NCBI GenBank assembly: GCA_947476555.1
Contig: CANJRI010000005.1
Span: forward strand, 1-64,000
Direction: 5' to 3'
DNA length: 64,000 bases
Source: Caulobacteraceae bacterium
Lineage (GTDB): Bacteria > Pseudomonadota > Alphaproteobacteria > Caulobacterales > Caulobacteraceae
Position 1 is the stretch's first letter. Every line of letters starts with the position of its first letter. Positions 7,265 through 16,221 of the stretch are shown piece by piece. The notes beneath the pieces are model-generated. The model was not told the DNA's origin, made no database searches, and saw only the letters and a list, made by a program, of their open reading frames with translations. Both the position numbers and the translations under genes were made by a program.

Positions 7265-9670
7265 CTAGTAGTTGATGCTCAGCTGGACGCCGAAGGTGCG
7301 CGGCGGATTGAAGTTGGCGTAGTCGCCGATCGTCCCGCGGTTGGCGCCCGAGATCCGGTAGATGTGCGACTCGTCCAAGAGGTTGCGGATCCAGAAGGCC
7401 AGGACGCCCGTCGCGCCGCCGGCGCTCATGTTGATGTCGGCCAGCGCGATACTGCCGTTCACGATGAAGCTGGAGTCCGTCTTCACGGCGACGTTCTGGA
7501 CCAGTTTCCCGGTCGGTGAGACGTCGGCGAATTCGGTCTGGAAGGCGTATTGAGCGTCGGCGTAGGCCGCATCCAGGTGAGCGCGGAAACTCATAGCGCC
7601 GACCGGGGCTTCGTAGTCGATGTTAGCGCTGGCGGCGTGCGGCGGCGTGTAGACCACATGCACCGGGAAGGGCGAGCCGAGCGGAACGTCCGGATTGCCG
7701 GGGAAGGGGAAAGGCGCGGCCGGGATCTTCACGCTGGTGTAGGCGTAGGCGACCCCGACGGTGACGTATTCGTTGACCTTGGCCTGCAGGTCGGCCTCGA
7801 AACCCTTGATCTTCGAGGTTCCGGGCGCGTTGCGGGTGTCTTCGGTGTGGGCGCCCTGGGTGGGGCTGCCCGGGGTGGTGTCGACATTGTCGAAGTCGAT
7901 CTGGGTGTTGGTGCGGTCCATGGCGTAGGCCGCCAGGTTCAGGCGAACGCGGTCGTCCAACAGGTCCATCTTGGCCCCGATTTCGTAGGACTTCACTTCT
8001 TCCGCGCCGAAGGCGGCGAAGGTGGCGGAACGGTCGTTGGCCCCGCCTGCGCGGTAACCGGTCGAGTACTTGGCGTAGAGATTCAAGCCGTCGGCCGCGT
8101 CGAAGGCGACATTGACCATCGGGTCGAAGCGGCTGTCGCTGATGTGCAGACCAAAGTCGGTCGCCCTGGCGTTGACCATATAGAGCGTCCCGTCGCGCTT
8201 ATCCTTGGTCAGGCGGCCGCCGAGCGTCAGGTGAAGGGCCTGCATCGCGGCCGGCGTGTAGGTGCCTTGGCCATAGACCGCGGTGCTCGTGGCTTCGGCG
8301 TGGCTCGCGCGGATGATGAAGCGCGAGCCGTATTCCCACCCCGCGGTGGTCGCGCTCGCCGTCGAGGTGCCGTTCGAGGTCCGGATGGTATAGCCGGTGC
8401 CGTCGGCGTTCCACTGGTTGGTGATCGGGCTGGCGGCCGATTCCTTCACGTTTTCCTTGAAGTAATAGAGGCCGGCCACGTAGTTGAACGTATCTCCGAT
8501 ATTCCCGACGGCCTGGAATTCCTGGCTGAACTGACGCTGATAAAGGTCGGAGAGGCTGTAACGGCCGAACAGGGCGTTCGGGGCGAAGACGTTGCGCGAT
8601 TCGACGCCGGAGTTGTCCCACTGGTTGGTGGCCACGCCGCGCCCGGCGGTGATCGAACGGATTTCCAGATCGTCGTTCGGGCTCCACTTCAGGGTGGCCG
8701 AGGCGCCGCCGGTCTCATCGACGCTGGGTTGCTGAACGGTCCCGAGGTCGGAGACGGTCTGGCGATCCGTGCGGACCTTCACCAGCGGCGCGAGCGGGTT
8801 GATCGTGCCCGCCGGCGCGGCGGCGGCGGCCAGCAGTTCGGCTTGGGTGCGCACGCGCTTGCCGTAGGGGTTGAAGTTGACCAGCTGGCTGAAGAACGGG
8901 GTGTTCTCGTCCCTGGCGTAGTCAGCGGATATCTCAGCGCTGAAGCTGTCGGTGGGCTTGTAAAGACCGGTGATACGGCCGCCCGCGCGGTGGTACTGGT
9001 TCCAGCCGGCCTGGCCCGCCATGGGGTTCTTGGTGGTCGGGCCCTGGTGCTGGATCAGGCCGTCGACCTTCACCGCCAAGTTGGAGAACGACTGGAAGTC
9101 CTGGTGAATTTCCGCGTCGTATTCGCCGAAGTTGCCAACGCCGGCGCTCATGCGACCGCCGAACTCGCCGGTCGGGGACTTGGTGACGATGCTGAGCGCG
9201 CCCCCCTCGGTGTTGCGGCCGAACAGGGTGCCTTGCGGACCGCGCAGAACCTCAATGCGCTGGACGTCGAAAAGGGCGGCGTTCAGGCCTTGCTGACGGC
9301 CGAGGTATACGCCGTCGATATAGACGCCGACGCCCTGATCACGTGCGGTCTGGTTGGCGTCGAAGGGCACGATGCCGCGGATGCCGACCGTCAGGGCCGA
9401 CTGGCGGGCTTCGAAGGTCGCGATGCGCAGCGACGGCACGCTGCCGTCCTGCAGGGCGATCAGGCTGTCGGCGTGGCGCGCTTGAAGCGCCTCGCCCCCG
9501 ACCACGGAGATGGCGATCGGGGTCCTTTGCAGGTCGGTTTCACGCTTGGTGGCGGTGACCATGACCTCCTCCAGGGTGGCGCCCTCATCGGCCGCATCGG
9601 CCGCGAGCGCGGGACTGGTGGCGGACAGCGCGAAACAGCTCCACGCGACAGTGGACATGAAGTTCTTCAT
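7265..9670 (-). CDS. TonB-dependent outer-membrane receptor
   Basis: The 801-residue protein starts with a signal peptide, followed by a TonB-box-like EEVMVTATKRETDLQRTP region, a plug domain containing VLRGPQGTLFGRNTEGG, and a long beta-barrel ending in a Tyr residue. The final aromatic residue is typical of outer-membrane barrels. It would bring a scarce ligand (iron chelate, vitamin, sugar or other organic) into the periplasm using TonB energy. The barrel most resembles the large sphingomonad/Caulobacter group whose substrates are mostly unassigned. No substrate-specific neighbour tells what it imports. Confidence 0.9.
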   Translation of the reverse strand: MKNFMSTVAWSCFALSATSPALAADAADEGATLEEVMVTATKRETDLQRTPIAISVVGGEALQARHADSLIALQDGSVPSLRIATFEARQSALTVGIRGIVPFDANQTARDQGVGVYIDGVYLGRQQGLNAALFDVQRIEVLRGPQGTLFGRNTEGGALSIVTKSPTGEFGGRMSAGVGNFGEYDAEIHQDFQSFSNLAVKVDGLIQHQGPTTKNPMAGQAGWNQYHRAGGRITGLYKPTDSFSAEISADYARDENTPFFSQLVNFNPYGKRVRTQAELLAAAAAPAGTINPLAPLVKVRTDRQTVSDLGTVQQPSVDETGGASATLKWSPNDDLEIRSITAGRGVATNQWDNSGVESRNVFAPNALFGRYSLSDLYQRQFSQEFQAVGNIGDTFNYVAGLYYFKENVKESAASPITNQWNADGTGYTIRTSNGTSTASATTAGWEYGSRFIIRASHAEATSTAVYGQGTYTPAAMQALHLTLGGRLTKDKRDGTLYMVNARATDFGLHISDSRFDPMVNVAFDAADGLNLYAKYSTGYRAGGANDRSATFAAFGAEEVKSYEIGAKMDLLDDRVRLNLAAYAMDRTNTQIDFDNVDTTPGSPTQGAHTEDTRNAPGTSKIKGFEADLQAKVNEYVTVGVAYAYTSVKIPAAPFPFPGNPDVPLGSPFPVHVVYTPPHAASANIDYEAPVGAMSFRAHLDAAYADAQYAFQTEFADVSPTGKLVQNVAVKTDSSFIVNGSIALADINMSAGGATGVLAFWIRNLLDESHIYRISGANRGTIGDYANFNPPRTFGVQLSINY

Positions 9671-9823
9671 CGTCGGGACCCCTCTTTTCGCCGGGCGTGG
9701 CGCAGCGTCCGCGCCCGGCTCTGGGGCCGCTATTAGGGATCGGCTGTGACACTACAGCTTCAGCTACATGACCGTTCTGCGTCGGTGGGGAACGGGCGCT
9801 GAACGCCGGCGGGGCCGGCCTGG

Positions 9824-10573
9824 CTAGGGCGCCGGCGGCTGAACCGCGCGGCCCTTGATGTCGTAGAGCAGGAGCCAGCGGCGGACGTCCGGATCGGTCA
9901 CCGGCTCCACGCCGTGGAACGAGTTGTCGGTCTTGACGAAGGCGAACATGGAATTCGGCCGGAACGGCATGGTGGCCGCCCGATCGAAGTCCGCGTGCTG
10001 GTGGTGAGGCCCCCCGGGGCAGCGCCGGGCGGGATCCTTCGGGACGTAGATCGAGGTGCCCAGGTGGGCGAGGCTGTCGTCCCTGGGAAGATAGAACAGC
10101 ACCGTCACCACCTTGGCCGGGGTGTCGGTGTGCGGGCCGAGCGCGTAGTTGGTGATGTCCTCGACCAGCAGGGTCTCTTCCGAAAGGGTCACGGCGGCGC
10201 TGGCGAACCGCTGCCGGAGCGTGGCCCCGAACTTATTGAGCAGAACGTCGCGGAACGGGCCGCTGGTGAGCATGGCGTGGGTTTCCGCCCAGAAGCGGCG
10301 CTGGCTGTCGGGGACGCCCGGCCCGGCGTCCCTGGGGTCGAGCACGAAGCGTTCCTTGTAGCCCTTCACCGGCCGGGCCTGCTCGATAGGGATCATGGCC
10401 GAGGGATCGGGGATGTTCTCCAGGAGCGTGGCGTAGAAGTCCGCCGGGAAGACGTCGGGAACGTAGATGTGCGGATAGGGGTGGGGCCGCAGCGGGGCGT
10501 TGGCGACGTTGTAGATCAGCTGGGGCTCGACAGGGCTCGGCATGGATTCAGGCAGGCCCGCGCCGGAAGACAT
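9824..10573 (-). CDS. Putative 2-oxoglutarate/Fe(II)-dependent oxygenase
   Basis: The 249-residue protein shows an HxD pair in GPHTDTP (H148, D150) and a distal His in SFHGVEPV (H220) followed by Arg at 231-232. This is the iron and 2-oxoglutarate binding pattern of the double-stranded beta-helix oxygenases. Substrate unknown. The first ATG (10573) lies inside the end of the upstream FkbM methyltransferase gene, and a second ATG at 10543 just after that gene is equally possible. The pair is probably one operon in which an oxygenase and an O-methyltransferase modify the same small molecule or glycan; this is inference. Confidence 0.7.
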   Translation of the reverse strand: MSSGAGLPESMPSPVEPQLIYNVANAPLRPHPYPHIYVPDVFPADFYATLLENIPDPSAMIPIEQARPVKGYKERFVLDPRDAGPGVPDSQRRFWAETHAMLTSGPFRDVLLNKFGATLRQRFASAAVTLSEETLLVEDITNYALGPHTDTPAKVVTVLFYLPRDDSLAHLGTSIYVPKDPARRCPGGPHHQHADFDRAATMPFRPNSMFAFVKTDNSFHGVEPVTDPDVRRWLLLYDIKGRAVQPPAP

Positions 10574-11354
10574 ATTCCGCCACGCCCTTGAAGGCGCCTT
10601 CCTTGCGCTCGGCCCGCCCGACCTGAGCGGGGTCGAAGGTGAAGCCCAGCGCGCCCAGCTCGGCGACCATCGCCCGGTGTTCGGGCAGGTTCTGGTTGGT
10701 CTCGATCAGCAGGGACTTCACCGCCGGGTCGCGCAGGATGCGGCGGGCGCCGGCGATGACCTTGTGCTCGAAGCCGTCCACGTCGATCTTGATGTGGGCC
10801 GGCATGGGAATGGAGCCGCCCCAGATAAGGTCGTCCAGCACGGCGGCGGCGCATCCCTGCACGAACGCGCTGTTCAGCGGCTCCAGCTTGAAGTCCAGCG
10901 GCTCGCCGACCGAATGGCAGGAGCCGCCCACGCGCATGTCGGCCATGTGCAGCTGCGACAGGCCGGCCGTGTCGGACAGCCCGAGGCAGTAGGCGATGAC
11001 GCGATCGGCCAGCTTGTTGATGCGGATGTTGCGGTTCAGCAGGGCGTAGTTCTGGGCTTCCGGCTCGAAGGCGTAGACCCGGGCCTGGCGCGTGGCCGCC
11101 GCCCAGATGGTGTACATGCCGACGTTGGCGCCGACGTCGACCATCACCTCCCCGGGCTGGAAGGTCTCGATCCATTCCAGGGTGCAGGGCTCCTTGGTGC
11201 GGATCGACTGCGCCCGCCACACGGTGAACTTGGACGGGGTGGAGAAGGTCATGACCACGCCGCCATGCTCGATCCGGACGCCGGGATCGATCTTCTCGTA
11301 CTCCTCGATCGTCAGCTTCGGGACCGCAGGCGCCGCTTCGTCCGTCATCATCAC
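10548..11354 (-). CDS. FkbM family S-adenosylmethionine methyltransferase
   Basis: This 268-residue protein has the SAM-binding motif VDVGANVGMYT in its first half and the FkbM hallmark HIKIDVDGFEHKV in its second. FkbM proteins O-methylate polyketides, sugars or exopolysaccharides. It runs directly into the putative 2OG oxygenase downstream, which suggests a shared substrate. A second FkbM gene sits at 29391-30251 and is only distantly similar. The start has three consecutive Met codons and the exact one is uncertain. Confidence 0.85.
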   Translation of the reverse strand: MMMTDEAAPAVPKLTIEEYEKIDPGVRIEHGGVVMTFSTPSKFTVWRAQSIRTKEPCTLEWIETFQPGEVMVDVGANVGMYTIWAAATRQARVYAFEPEAQNYALLNRNIRINKLADRVIAYCLGLSDTAGLSQLHMADMRVGGSCHSVGEPLDFKLEPLNSAFVQGCAAAVLDDLIWGGSIPMPAHIKIDVDGFEHKVIAGARRILRDPAVKSLLIETNQNLPEHRAMVAELGALGFTFDPAQVGRAERKEGAFKGVAEYVFRRGPA

Positions 11355-11456
11355 CGCTCCAGAAATCCGCCAAGGCCGGTGTGGCCGGATACACCAAACC
11401 CGCGCCGGATGGCGAACCCATTGTGGCCCCGTGTCGGCCAGGAGCGGGACCGGGGC

Positions 11457-11894
11457 TCAGCGTCGCGAGGGCGCGTCGCGCGGGGAATCGGGCCTGGACG
11501 TCCAGGCCCCGTAGCCGATGGTCGCGGCCAGCAGGTAGCCCCAGATGATCTCGGCGGTCAGATAGGCCCAGGCCCCGACCTTCACATCGACCATGTTGGC
11601 GACGTGGGTGACCGCCGCCAGGAGGTGGAAACCGGCGGCGAACAAGGGCCAGTAGCGAGCGCTGCGCAGGGCGATCCAGGTGAGCAGCGCCAGCATCGCG
11701 CCGTCGACGACGAAGATGCCCCACTCGGTCTGGGTGAACTGCGAGCGGTAGACCAGCATGGTCATCGCCCAGGCCGCCAACAGGCCGCCGGAGGCCAGCC
11801 GCTCGTAAGGCCCGCCACGCCGCACGGCCACGACGCAGACCAGGAGGACGGTGATGGCCCAGATCAGGGCGCGCATCTGGAACAGGGGGATCAA
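11457..11894 (-). CDS. Small multi-pass membrane protein of unknown function
   Basis: The 145-residue product has about four hydrophobic helices separated by short charged loops and a polar tail. I do not recognise the family. The start may instead be the Met at residue 7, just before the first helix. It lies downstream of an intrinsic terminator of the preceding leftward gene, so it probably has its own promoter or depends on read-through. Confidence 0.6.
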   Translation of the reverse strand: MIPLFQMRALIWAITVLLVCVVAVRRGGPYERLASGGLLAAWAMTMLVYRSQFTQTEWGIFVVDGAMLALLTWIALRSARYWPLFAAGFHLLAAVTHVANMVDVKVGAWAYLTAEIIWGYLLAATIGYGAWTSRPDSPRDAPSRR

Positions 11895-11897
11895 TGC

Positions 11898-11930
11898 AAA
11901 AGGGCTCCCCGGAGAAACCGAGGAGCCCTA
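11898..11930 (-). terminator. Rho-independent terminator
   Basis: Read on the minus strand, GGGCTCC, a short inner CGG/CCG pairing and GGAGCCC form a stem over 11902-11928 that is followed directly by TTTT. It lies just after the stop of the leftward gene at 11964, so it should terminate that transcript. Confidence 0.85.
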
Positions 11931-11963
11931 ATTGCCAGACTGTCCGCCGAAGCGGAACGCGCC

Positions 11964-12326
11964 TTAGGCGGCCGCGACGGCCCGCAGGCGGGCGGCCGGG
12001 CGCAGGCCCAGGCCCGGATCGGGCTTCTCGCCGCCGGGATCGCCGGTCAGCTTCACGGCGCCGAGGCCGATCTGCTCCTGAGCGACGGTCAGCTCCTTGT
12101 GGGTCTCGACGATCGCCCGGCGGGCGTCGGCGAGGGCCGCGATGGCCTGGCTGGCGCGCTCCACGGCGTCCTGGCCGATCAGGGCCGAGGCGCCGGCGTT
12201 GGCGCGCAGCAGCGGCATGAAGCCGGTCAGCTGGGCGGTCTTGGCCAGGGCCGCGTCAATGGCGGTCTCGGCTTCGAACAGGGCGGCGGCGATTTGCTCG
12301 GCGGCCATGCGACGTTGCTTAAGCAT
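11964..12326 (-). CDS. Small helical protein of unknown function
   Basis: The 120-residue product is almost entirely alanine-rich amphipathic helix over its first 90 residues, with a looser Gly/Pro tail. This resembles small phasin-like or coiled-coil proteins, but there is no motif to prove that. A good ribosome binding site, GGAGAGAA, precedes the ATG, and a strong intrinsic terminator follows the stop, so it is probably a separate short transcript. Confidence 0.65.
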   Translation of the reverse strand: MLKQRRMAAEQIAAALFEAETAIDAALAKTAQLTGFMPLLRANAGASALIGQDAVERASQAIAALADARRAIVETHKELTVAQEQIGLGAVKLTGDPGGEKPDPGLGLRPAARLRAVAAA

Positions 12327-12403
12327 GAGTTCTCTCCATGCGCGCCGGGAGTTCCGTGCGCGCCTCGATGATGACGGGTTAGGGTTTAGGGGCCGTTCAG
12401 GCT

Positions 12404-13171
12404 TTAGGTTAAAGTCACGGCCAGTTGCTGCAGGGCCTGGAGCCCGGCCAACATCCCCCCGAACGCAAGCGCGGTGATGATGGCGACGCCAACGATGACG
12501 CCCAGCCGTGCCGGCGCGCTTAGGTCATTGACGCCGATCCCGAAGCCGCCTCGGGCCTGAAGTTCTCGTCCAGGAGAACCCAGGTGAGACAAAGGATCTC
12601 GCGCAACACCATTTCCGGCGGCTTGAAAGGCGCCAGTTTGCGGGTGGCCGATACCAGATGCCTGGCCATGTCCGCTTGCGCCGGCGTCGCCGAAAGGTCG
12701 ACGAGCTGGCGTTCCAGTTGGGTCCAGGAAAAGGCTGGCAGCGCCTCGTCCCGATTCATCGGAGCCGGCCAACGGGCTTCGAAGTCTTCGATCTCCCGGC
12801 GCAGCCGTAAGGCCCTGCCCACCACCGCTCGATCCTCGATCTTCCGCCAGTCGCCCATTGGACGTCCCCTCTGTTGCCGGCTCATCCAGCCAGCGGTCGG
12901 GGGCGGTGTCTGTCCTGATCGTGTCCTGTCCTGACGCGGTCAGGACAGAAACGCCGGACTGGCGAAGGATGCGCGCGGCCTCGTAACGGTCGGTGACGCC
13001 GAGCTTGCGGCGGGCGCGGTCGCAATAGGTGTCGACCGAGGTTTTCGACATGCCGAGCTCGCGCGCGATCTGCTTGGAGGACAGATGCTGATCGACCAGC
13101 GACAGGCATTCGCGCTCACGCGGGGTGAGCAGCTCCGCAAGGTTGGTCGAGGCGTCGGATCGCGGGCGCAT
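12404..13171 (-). CDS. LuxR-type HTH regulator with C-terminal membrane anchor
   Basis: Residues 13-70 form a LuxR/FixJ-type DNA-binding domain (LTPRERECL, then SSKQIARELGMSKTSVDTY and RRKLGV). Residues about 215-247 (NDLSAPARLG followed by a hydrophobic helix) match the membrane tail I know from a Caulobacterales family of short tethered HTH proteins. The 130-residue linker is low-complexity and Gly/Ala/Pro-rich. Within it the other frame (12520-12858) has the better codon signature (see that entry). Both ends of this ORF are in one frame, so I keep it as one gene. A frameshift cannot be excluded. Confidence 0.7.
   Translation of the reverse strand: MRPRSDASTNLAELLTPRERECLSLVDQHLSSKQIARELGMSKTSVDTYCDRARRKLGVTDRYEAARILRQSGVSVLTASGQDTIRTDTAPDRWLDEPATEGTSNGRLAEDRGSSGGGQGLTAAPGDRRLRSPLAGSDESGRGAASLFLDPTGTPARRPFGDAGASGHGQASGIGHPQTGAFQAAGNGVARDPLSHLGSPGRELQARGGFGIGVNDLSAPARLGVIVGVAIITALAFGGMLAGLQALQQLAVTLT
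12520..12858 (-). CDS. Possible nested gene of unknown function inside the HTH regulator linker
   Basis: An out-of-frame ORF of 112 codons starts at an ATG (12858) preceded by AGAGGGGA at good spacing. Its product has four Trp residues, balanced charge and predicted helices. By my hand count over 12520-12885 about three quarters of its third codon positions are G or C, against about 58 percent in the regulator frame. That is the pattern of real coding sequence in this genome. I recognise no family. It may be a true overlapping gene or evidence of a frameshift in the regulator. Confidence 0.5.
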   Translation of the reverse strand: MGDWRKIEDRAVVGRALRLRREIEDFEARWPAPMNRDEALPAFSWTQLERQLVDLSATPAQADMARHLVSATRKLAPFKPPEMVLREILCLTWVLLDENFRPEAASGSASMT

Positions 13172-13296
13172 ACGGCTATAGTAAACGACGGCAATTAGGT
13201 TTCGTCTACTTTAAGGCGAGAAAATCCGCCCATTCGCGTTGTTTTGGGCGCGCTGCGGGCGTTTGACCGACCGTTAAGCGGTTGGGCTTAGACCTT

Positions 13297-14841
13297 ATGT
13301 CGATGCGCCGACCTTTACGTCCCCTATCCGACAGAAGGCCCACTCGGGCCCAGATCAGCGCCGAGCAGCTGGCCTCGCTGAGCCATGAGTTCCGCACGCC
13401 CCTGAACGGCGTGTTGGGGATGGCGCGGCTGCTGGACTCCACCCAGCTGACGGCCGAGCAGCGGGCCTATGTGTCGGCGCTGCGGGAAAGCGGCCAGCAC
13501 CTGCTGACCCTGGTCAACGACGTGCTCGATTTCGCCCGGCTGCGGGCGGGGAAGCTGGAGTTGCACGCCGGCGCGGTGGTCGTGGAGGAGGTGCTGCGCG
13601 GGGTCGCCGAGCTGCTGTCGCCCAGAGCCCGCGAGAAGGGCCTGGAGATCGCCTGGGCCGCCAAGGGCGCGCCGGCGGTGGTCCGGGCCGACGAGGCGCG
13701 CCTCAAACAGATCCTGCTCAATTTCGCCGGCAACGCCGTCAAGTTCACCGAGACCGGCGGGGTGCTGCTGGCCGTAACCGCCCCGGCGCCCGGCCGGCTG
13801 CGTTTCTCGGTGGAGGACACCGGCCCGGGGGTCTCGGCCTCGGACCGCGGCCGGATCTTCGAAGCCTTCGCCCAGGCCGAGGCGGCGCATGCCGACCTGG
13901 GCGGGGCCGGCCTGGGCCTGGCCATCGCCCGCCGGCTGGCGCACGCCATGGACGGCGAGGTCGGGGTGGAGCGCGCGCGGGGCGGCGGGGCCTGTTTCTG
14001 GTTCGAGGGGCCGCTGGCGGCCGTGTCCACTGCGCCCGAGGCGCCGGTCCTGGCGGGCCGGCGGGTGGCGGTGGTCTCGCCCAATCCGGTGGTGCGGGCG
14101 GCGGCCCGGCGGCAGATCGTCGCCAGCGGCGGGCGCGCGGTGGCCGCCGCGGACCTGGCCACGGCGGCGGCCCGGACATCGCCGGGCGACGTGTTGCTGG
14201 TGGACGTGACCCTGGCCCCGGCCGGCGAGGCGCTGAAGCTGCCGGAAGGCCGCCCGGCCATCGTCCTGCTGGCCGCCGAGGAGCGCGAGTTGATCGCCCT
14301 GTGGCGTGAGGCGGGCTGCGCCGGCTATCTGATCAAGCCGCTGCGCCGGGCCTCGCTGGCCGGGCGGGTGCTGGCGACGGCGAGCCGGCGGCGGACGAAA
14401 CCGGCGGAGGACGACCGCATCGTGGTCCACACCGCCGCCGCCCCGGGCGCGCGGGTGCTGCTGGTGGAGGACAATCCGATCAACGCCCTCTTGGCCCGCG
14501 CCCTGCTGACCCGCGAGGGCTGCGAGGTGGAACACGTGGAGCGCGGCGAGGACGCCCTGGGGGCGGTGGCGGCCCAGGCCTTCGACCTGGTGCTGATGGA
14601 CATGCGGATGCCGGGCCTGTCGGGGCCGGAGACCGCGCGGCGGATGCGGGCGGCGGGCCTTCTCACCCCGATCGTCGCCCTGACCGCCAACGCCTACGAG
14701 GACGACCGCCAGGCCTGCCTGGCGGCGGGCATGGACGACTTCCTGGTCAAGCCGCTGTCGCACGAGGCGCTGCGCGCCGCCCTGACCCGCTGGACCGGCC
14801 CCGGCTGGACGCGGACGACAACGCGCGCCAAGGTCGGCTGA
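13297..14841 (+). CDS. shkA: ShkA-like cytosolic hybrid histidine kinase (c-di-GMP-responsive)
   Basis: The 514-residue soluble protein has a DHp domain with the phospho-acceptor His in SHEFRTP (H30), a HATPase domain ([20 protein letters not shown]), a first receiver lacking the acidic pair, a linker with a DDR motif (372-374) and a full C-terminal receiver (E391, D392, D435, K485). This is the ShkA layout. In Caulobacter ShkA, c-di-GMP binds the pseudo-receiver through Arg, Tyr and Arg spaced 14 and 6 residues apart; here R330, Y344 and R350 have the same spacing. ShkA passes phosphate via ShpA to TacA to drive stalk genes. The ATG at 13297 was preferred over an upstream TTG. Confidence 0.8.
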   Translation: MSMRRPLRPLSDRRPTRAQISAEQLASLSHEFRTPLNGVLGMARLLDSTQLTAEQRAYVSALRESGQHLLTLVNDVLDFARLRAGKLELHAGAVVVEEVLRGVAELLSPRAREKGLEIAWAAKGAPAVVRADEARLKQILLNFAGNAVKFTETGGVLLAVTAPAPGRLRFSVEDTGPGVSASDRGRIFEAFAQAEAAHADLGGAGLGLAIARRLAHAMDGEVGVERARGGGACFWFEGPLAAVSTAPEAPVLAGRRVAVVSPNPVVRAAARRQIVASGGRAVAAADLATAAARTSPGDVLLVDVTLAPAGEALKLPEGRPAIVLLAAEERELIALWREAGCAGYLIKPLRRASLAGRVLATASRRRTKPAEDDRIVVHTAAAPGARVLLVEDNPINALLARALLTREGCEVEHVERGEDALGAVAAQAFDLVLMDMRMPGLSGPETARRMRAAGLLTPIVALTANAYEDDRQACLAAGMDDFLVKPLSHEALRAALTRWTGPGWTRTTTRAKVG

Positions 14842-14877
14842 CCGGGCGCGGGGGCGCCCATCCTCGAGAGCCCGACC

Positions 14878-16221
14878 ATGACCGAGACCACCCCGGCCGC
14901 GCCCCGCAAGAAGCGCACGGCGATGGAGGTGATCCGCTCGGTGCGCCAGCCAAAGGTCGCCGTGATGCTGGCCCTGGGCTTCGCGTCCGGCCTGCCGTTC
15001 CTGCTCACCGCCGGCACATTCGGCTATTGGCTGCGTGACGAGGACACCACCCTCAAGGCCATCGGCTTCATCTCCTGGGTCGGGATGGCCTACGTCCTGA
15101 AACCCTTCTGGGCGCCCGTGGTCGATCGGGTGGACCTGCCGATCCTGGGGCGCCTTGGACGACGACGCGGCTGGATGCTGTTCGCCCAGCTGCTGGTCGC
15201 GGTCGGGCTGGTCGGAATGGCCGCGGTCGGCACCGCGAACCTGACGACGATCGGCGCCTTCGCCCTGCTGGTCGCCTGGGCGTCCTCGACCCAGGATATC
15301 GTCGTCGACGCCTGGCGCATCGAGGCCTCGTCGGACCCCGAGGAGATCGGGCTGCTCGCCTCGACCTATTCCCTTGGCTACCGCGTCGCCATCATCGTCG
15401 CCGACGCGGCTATCATCGCCGTCGCCGCACGCGTCGGCTGGCCCCAGTCCTATGTGTGGATGGCGGTGCTTATGACGATCGGCGTCGTGGCCACCCTGTT
15501 CGCCTTCGAACCGGCCCGCGCCGACGCCGTCATGCACGGCAAGGCGCCGCTCTGGACGCCGCGGGGCTTCTTCGACGCCGTGGTCGGCCCGTTCATCGAC
15601 TTCTTCACCACCCACAAGGCGGTGGGCCTGCTGATGCTCGCCGCGATCGCCGCCTACCGCCTGCCCGACTACCTGATGGGGCCGATGTACAACCCCTACT
15701 ATCACGACCTCGGGCTGACCAAGGACACGGTGGCCGTGGTCCGCGCCGCCACCGGCCTTCCGGGGGCCTTCGCGGGAATCGCGGTCTCGGGGCTGTGCGC
15801 CGTACGTTTCGGGCTGTTCCGGACCCTGATCGCGGGCTCGGTCCTACAAGGCCTGGGCACGGCCGCCTTCGCCTTGCTGGCCCTGTCCCCGGACCTGAGG
15901 CTTTTCACGACGGTCATGGCGCTCGACAACTTCGCCCAGGCCTTCGCCGGGGTGGCCCTGGTGGCCTACATGTCGAGCCTCACGGGACTGGGCTACACGG
16001 CGACGCAGTACGCCCTGCTCTCCTCGACCTACGCCTTCCTGGGCAAGTTCCTGAAGGGCTTCTCCGGCGCGGCGGTTGACGGGATGACGCAGACCCAAGG
16101 CTTGATGGGCGCCTACCAGACCGCCTGGATCGTCACCGGACTGACGGCCATCCCGCCCATCCTGCTGTTCTTCCTGCTGGCCCGTATCCAGGCGCGCGAG
16201 CCGGCCGCAGCTAGTCGGTGA
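14878..16221 (+). CDS. AmpG-type MFS permease
   Basis: This 447-residue, 12-helix protein has the AmpG-family start (FASGLPFLLTAGTFGYWLRDE), the helix 2-3 stretch KPFWAPVVDRVDLP and the STQDIVVDAWRIE motif of helix 4. AmpG proteins import GlcNAc-anhydromuropeptides for cell-wall recycling, though the family also includes acyl-CoA transporter-like members. It follows the kinase by about 35 bases, so they may share a transcript. It ends overlapping the convergent protease gene by 11 bases. Confidence 0.8.
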   Translation: MTETTPAAPRKKRTAMEVIRSVRQPKVAVMLALGFASGLPFLLTAGTFGYWLRDEDTTLKAIGFISWVGMAYVLKPFWAPVVDRVDLPILGRLGRRRGWMLFAQLLVAVGLVGMAAVGTANLTTIGAFALLVAWASSTQDIVVDAWRIEASSDPEEIGLLASTYSLGYRVAIIVADAAIIAVAARVGWPQSYVWMAVLMTIGVVATLFAFEPARADAVMHGKAPLWTPRGFFDAVVGPFIDFFTTHKAVGLLMLAAIAAYRLPDYLMGPMYNPYYHDLGLTKDTVAVVRAATGLPGAFAGIAVSGLCAVRFGLFRTLIAGSVLQGLGTAAFALLALSPDLRLFTTVMALDNFAQAFAGVALVAYMSSLTGLGYTATQYALLSSTYAFLGKFLKGFSGAAVDGMTQTQGLMGAYQTAWIVTGLTAIPPILLFFLLARIQAREPAAASR

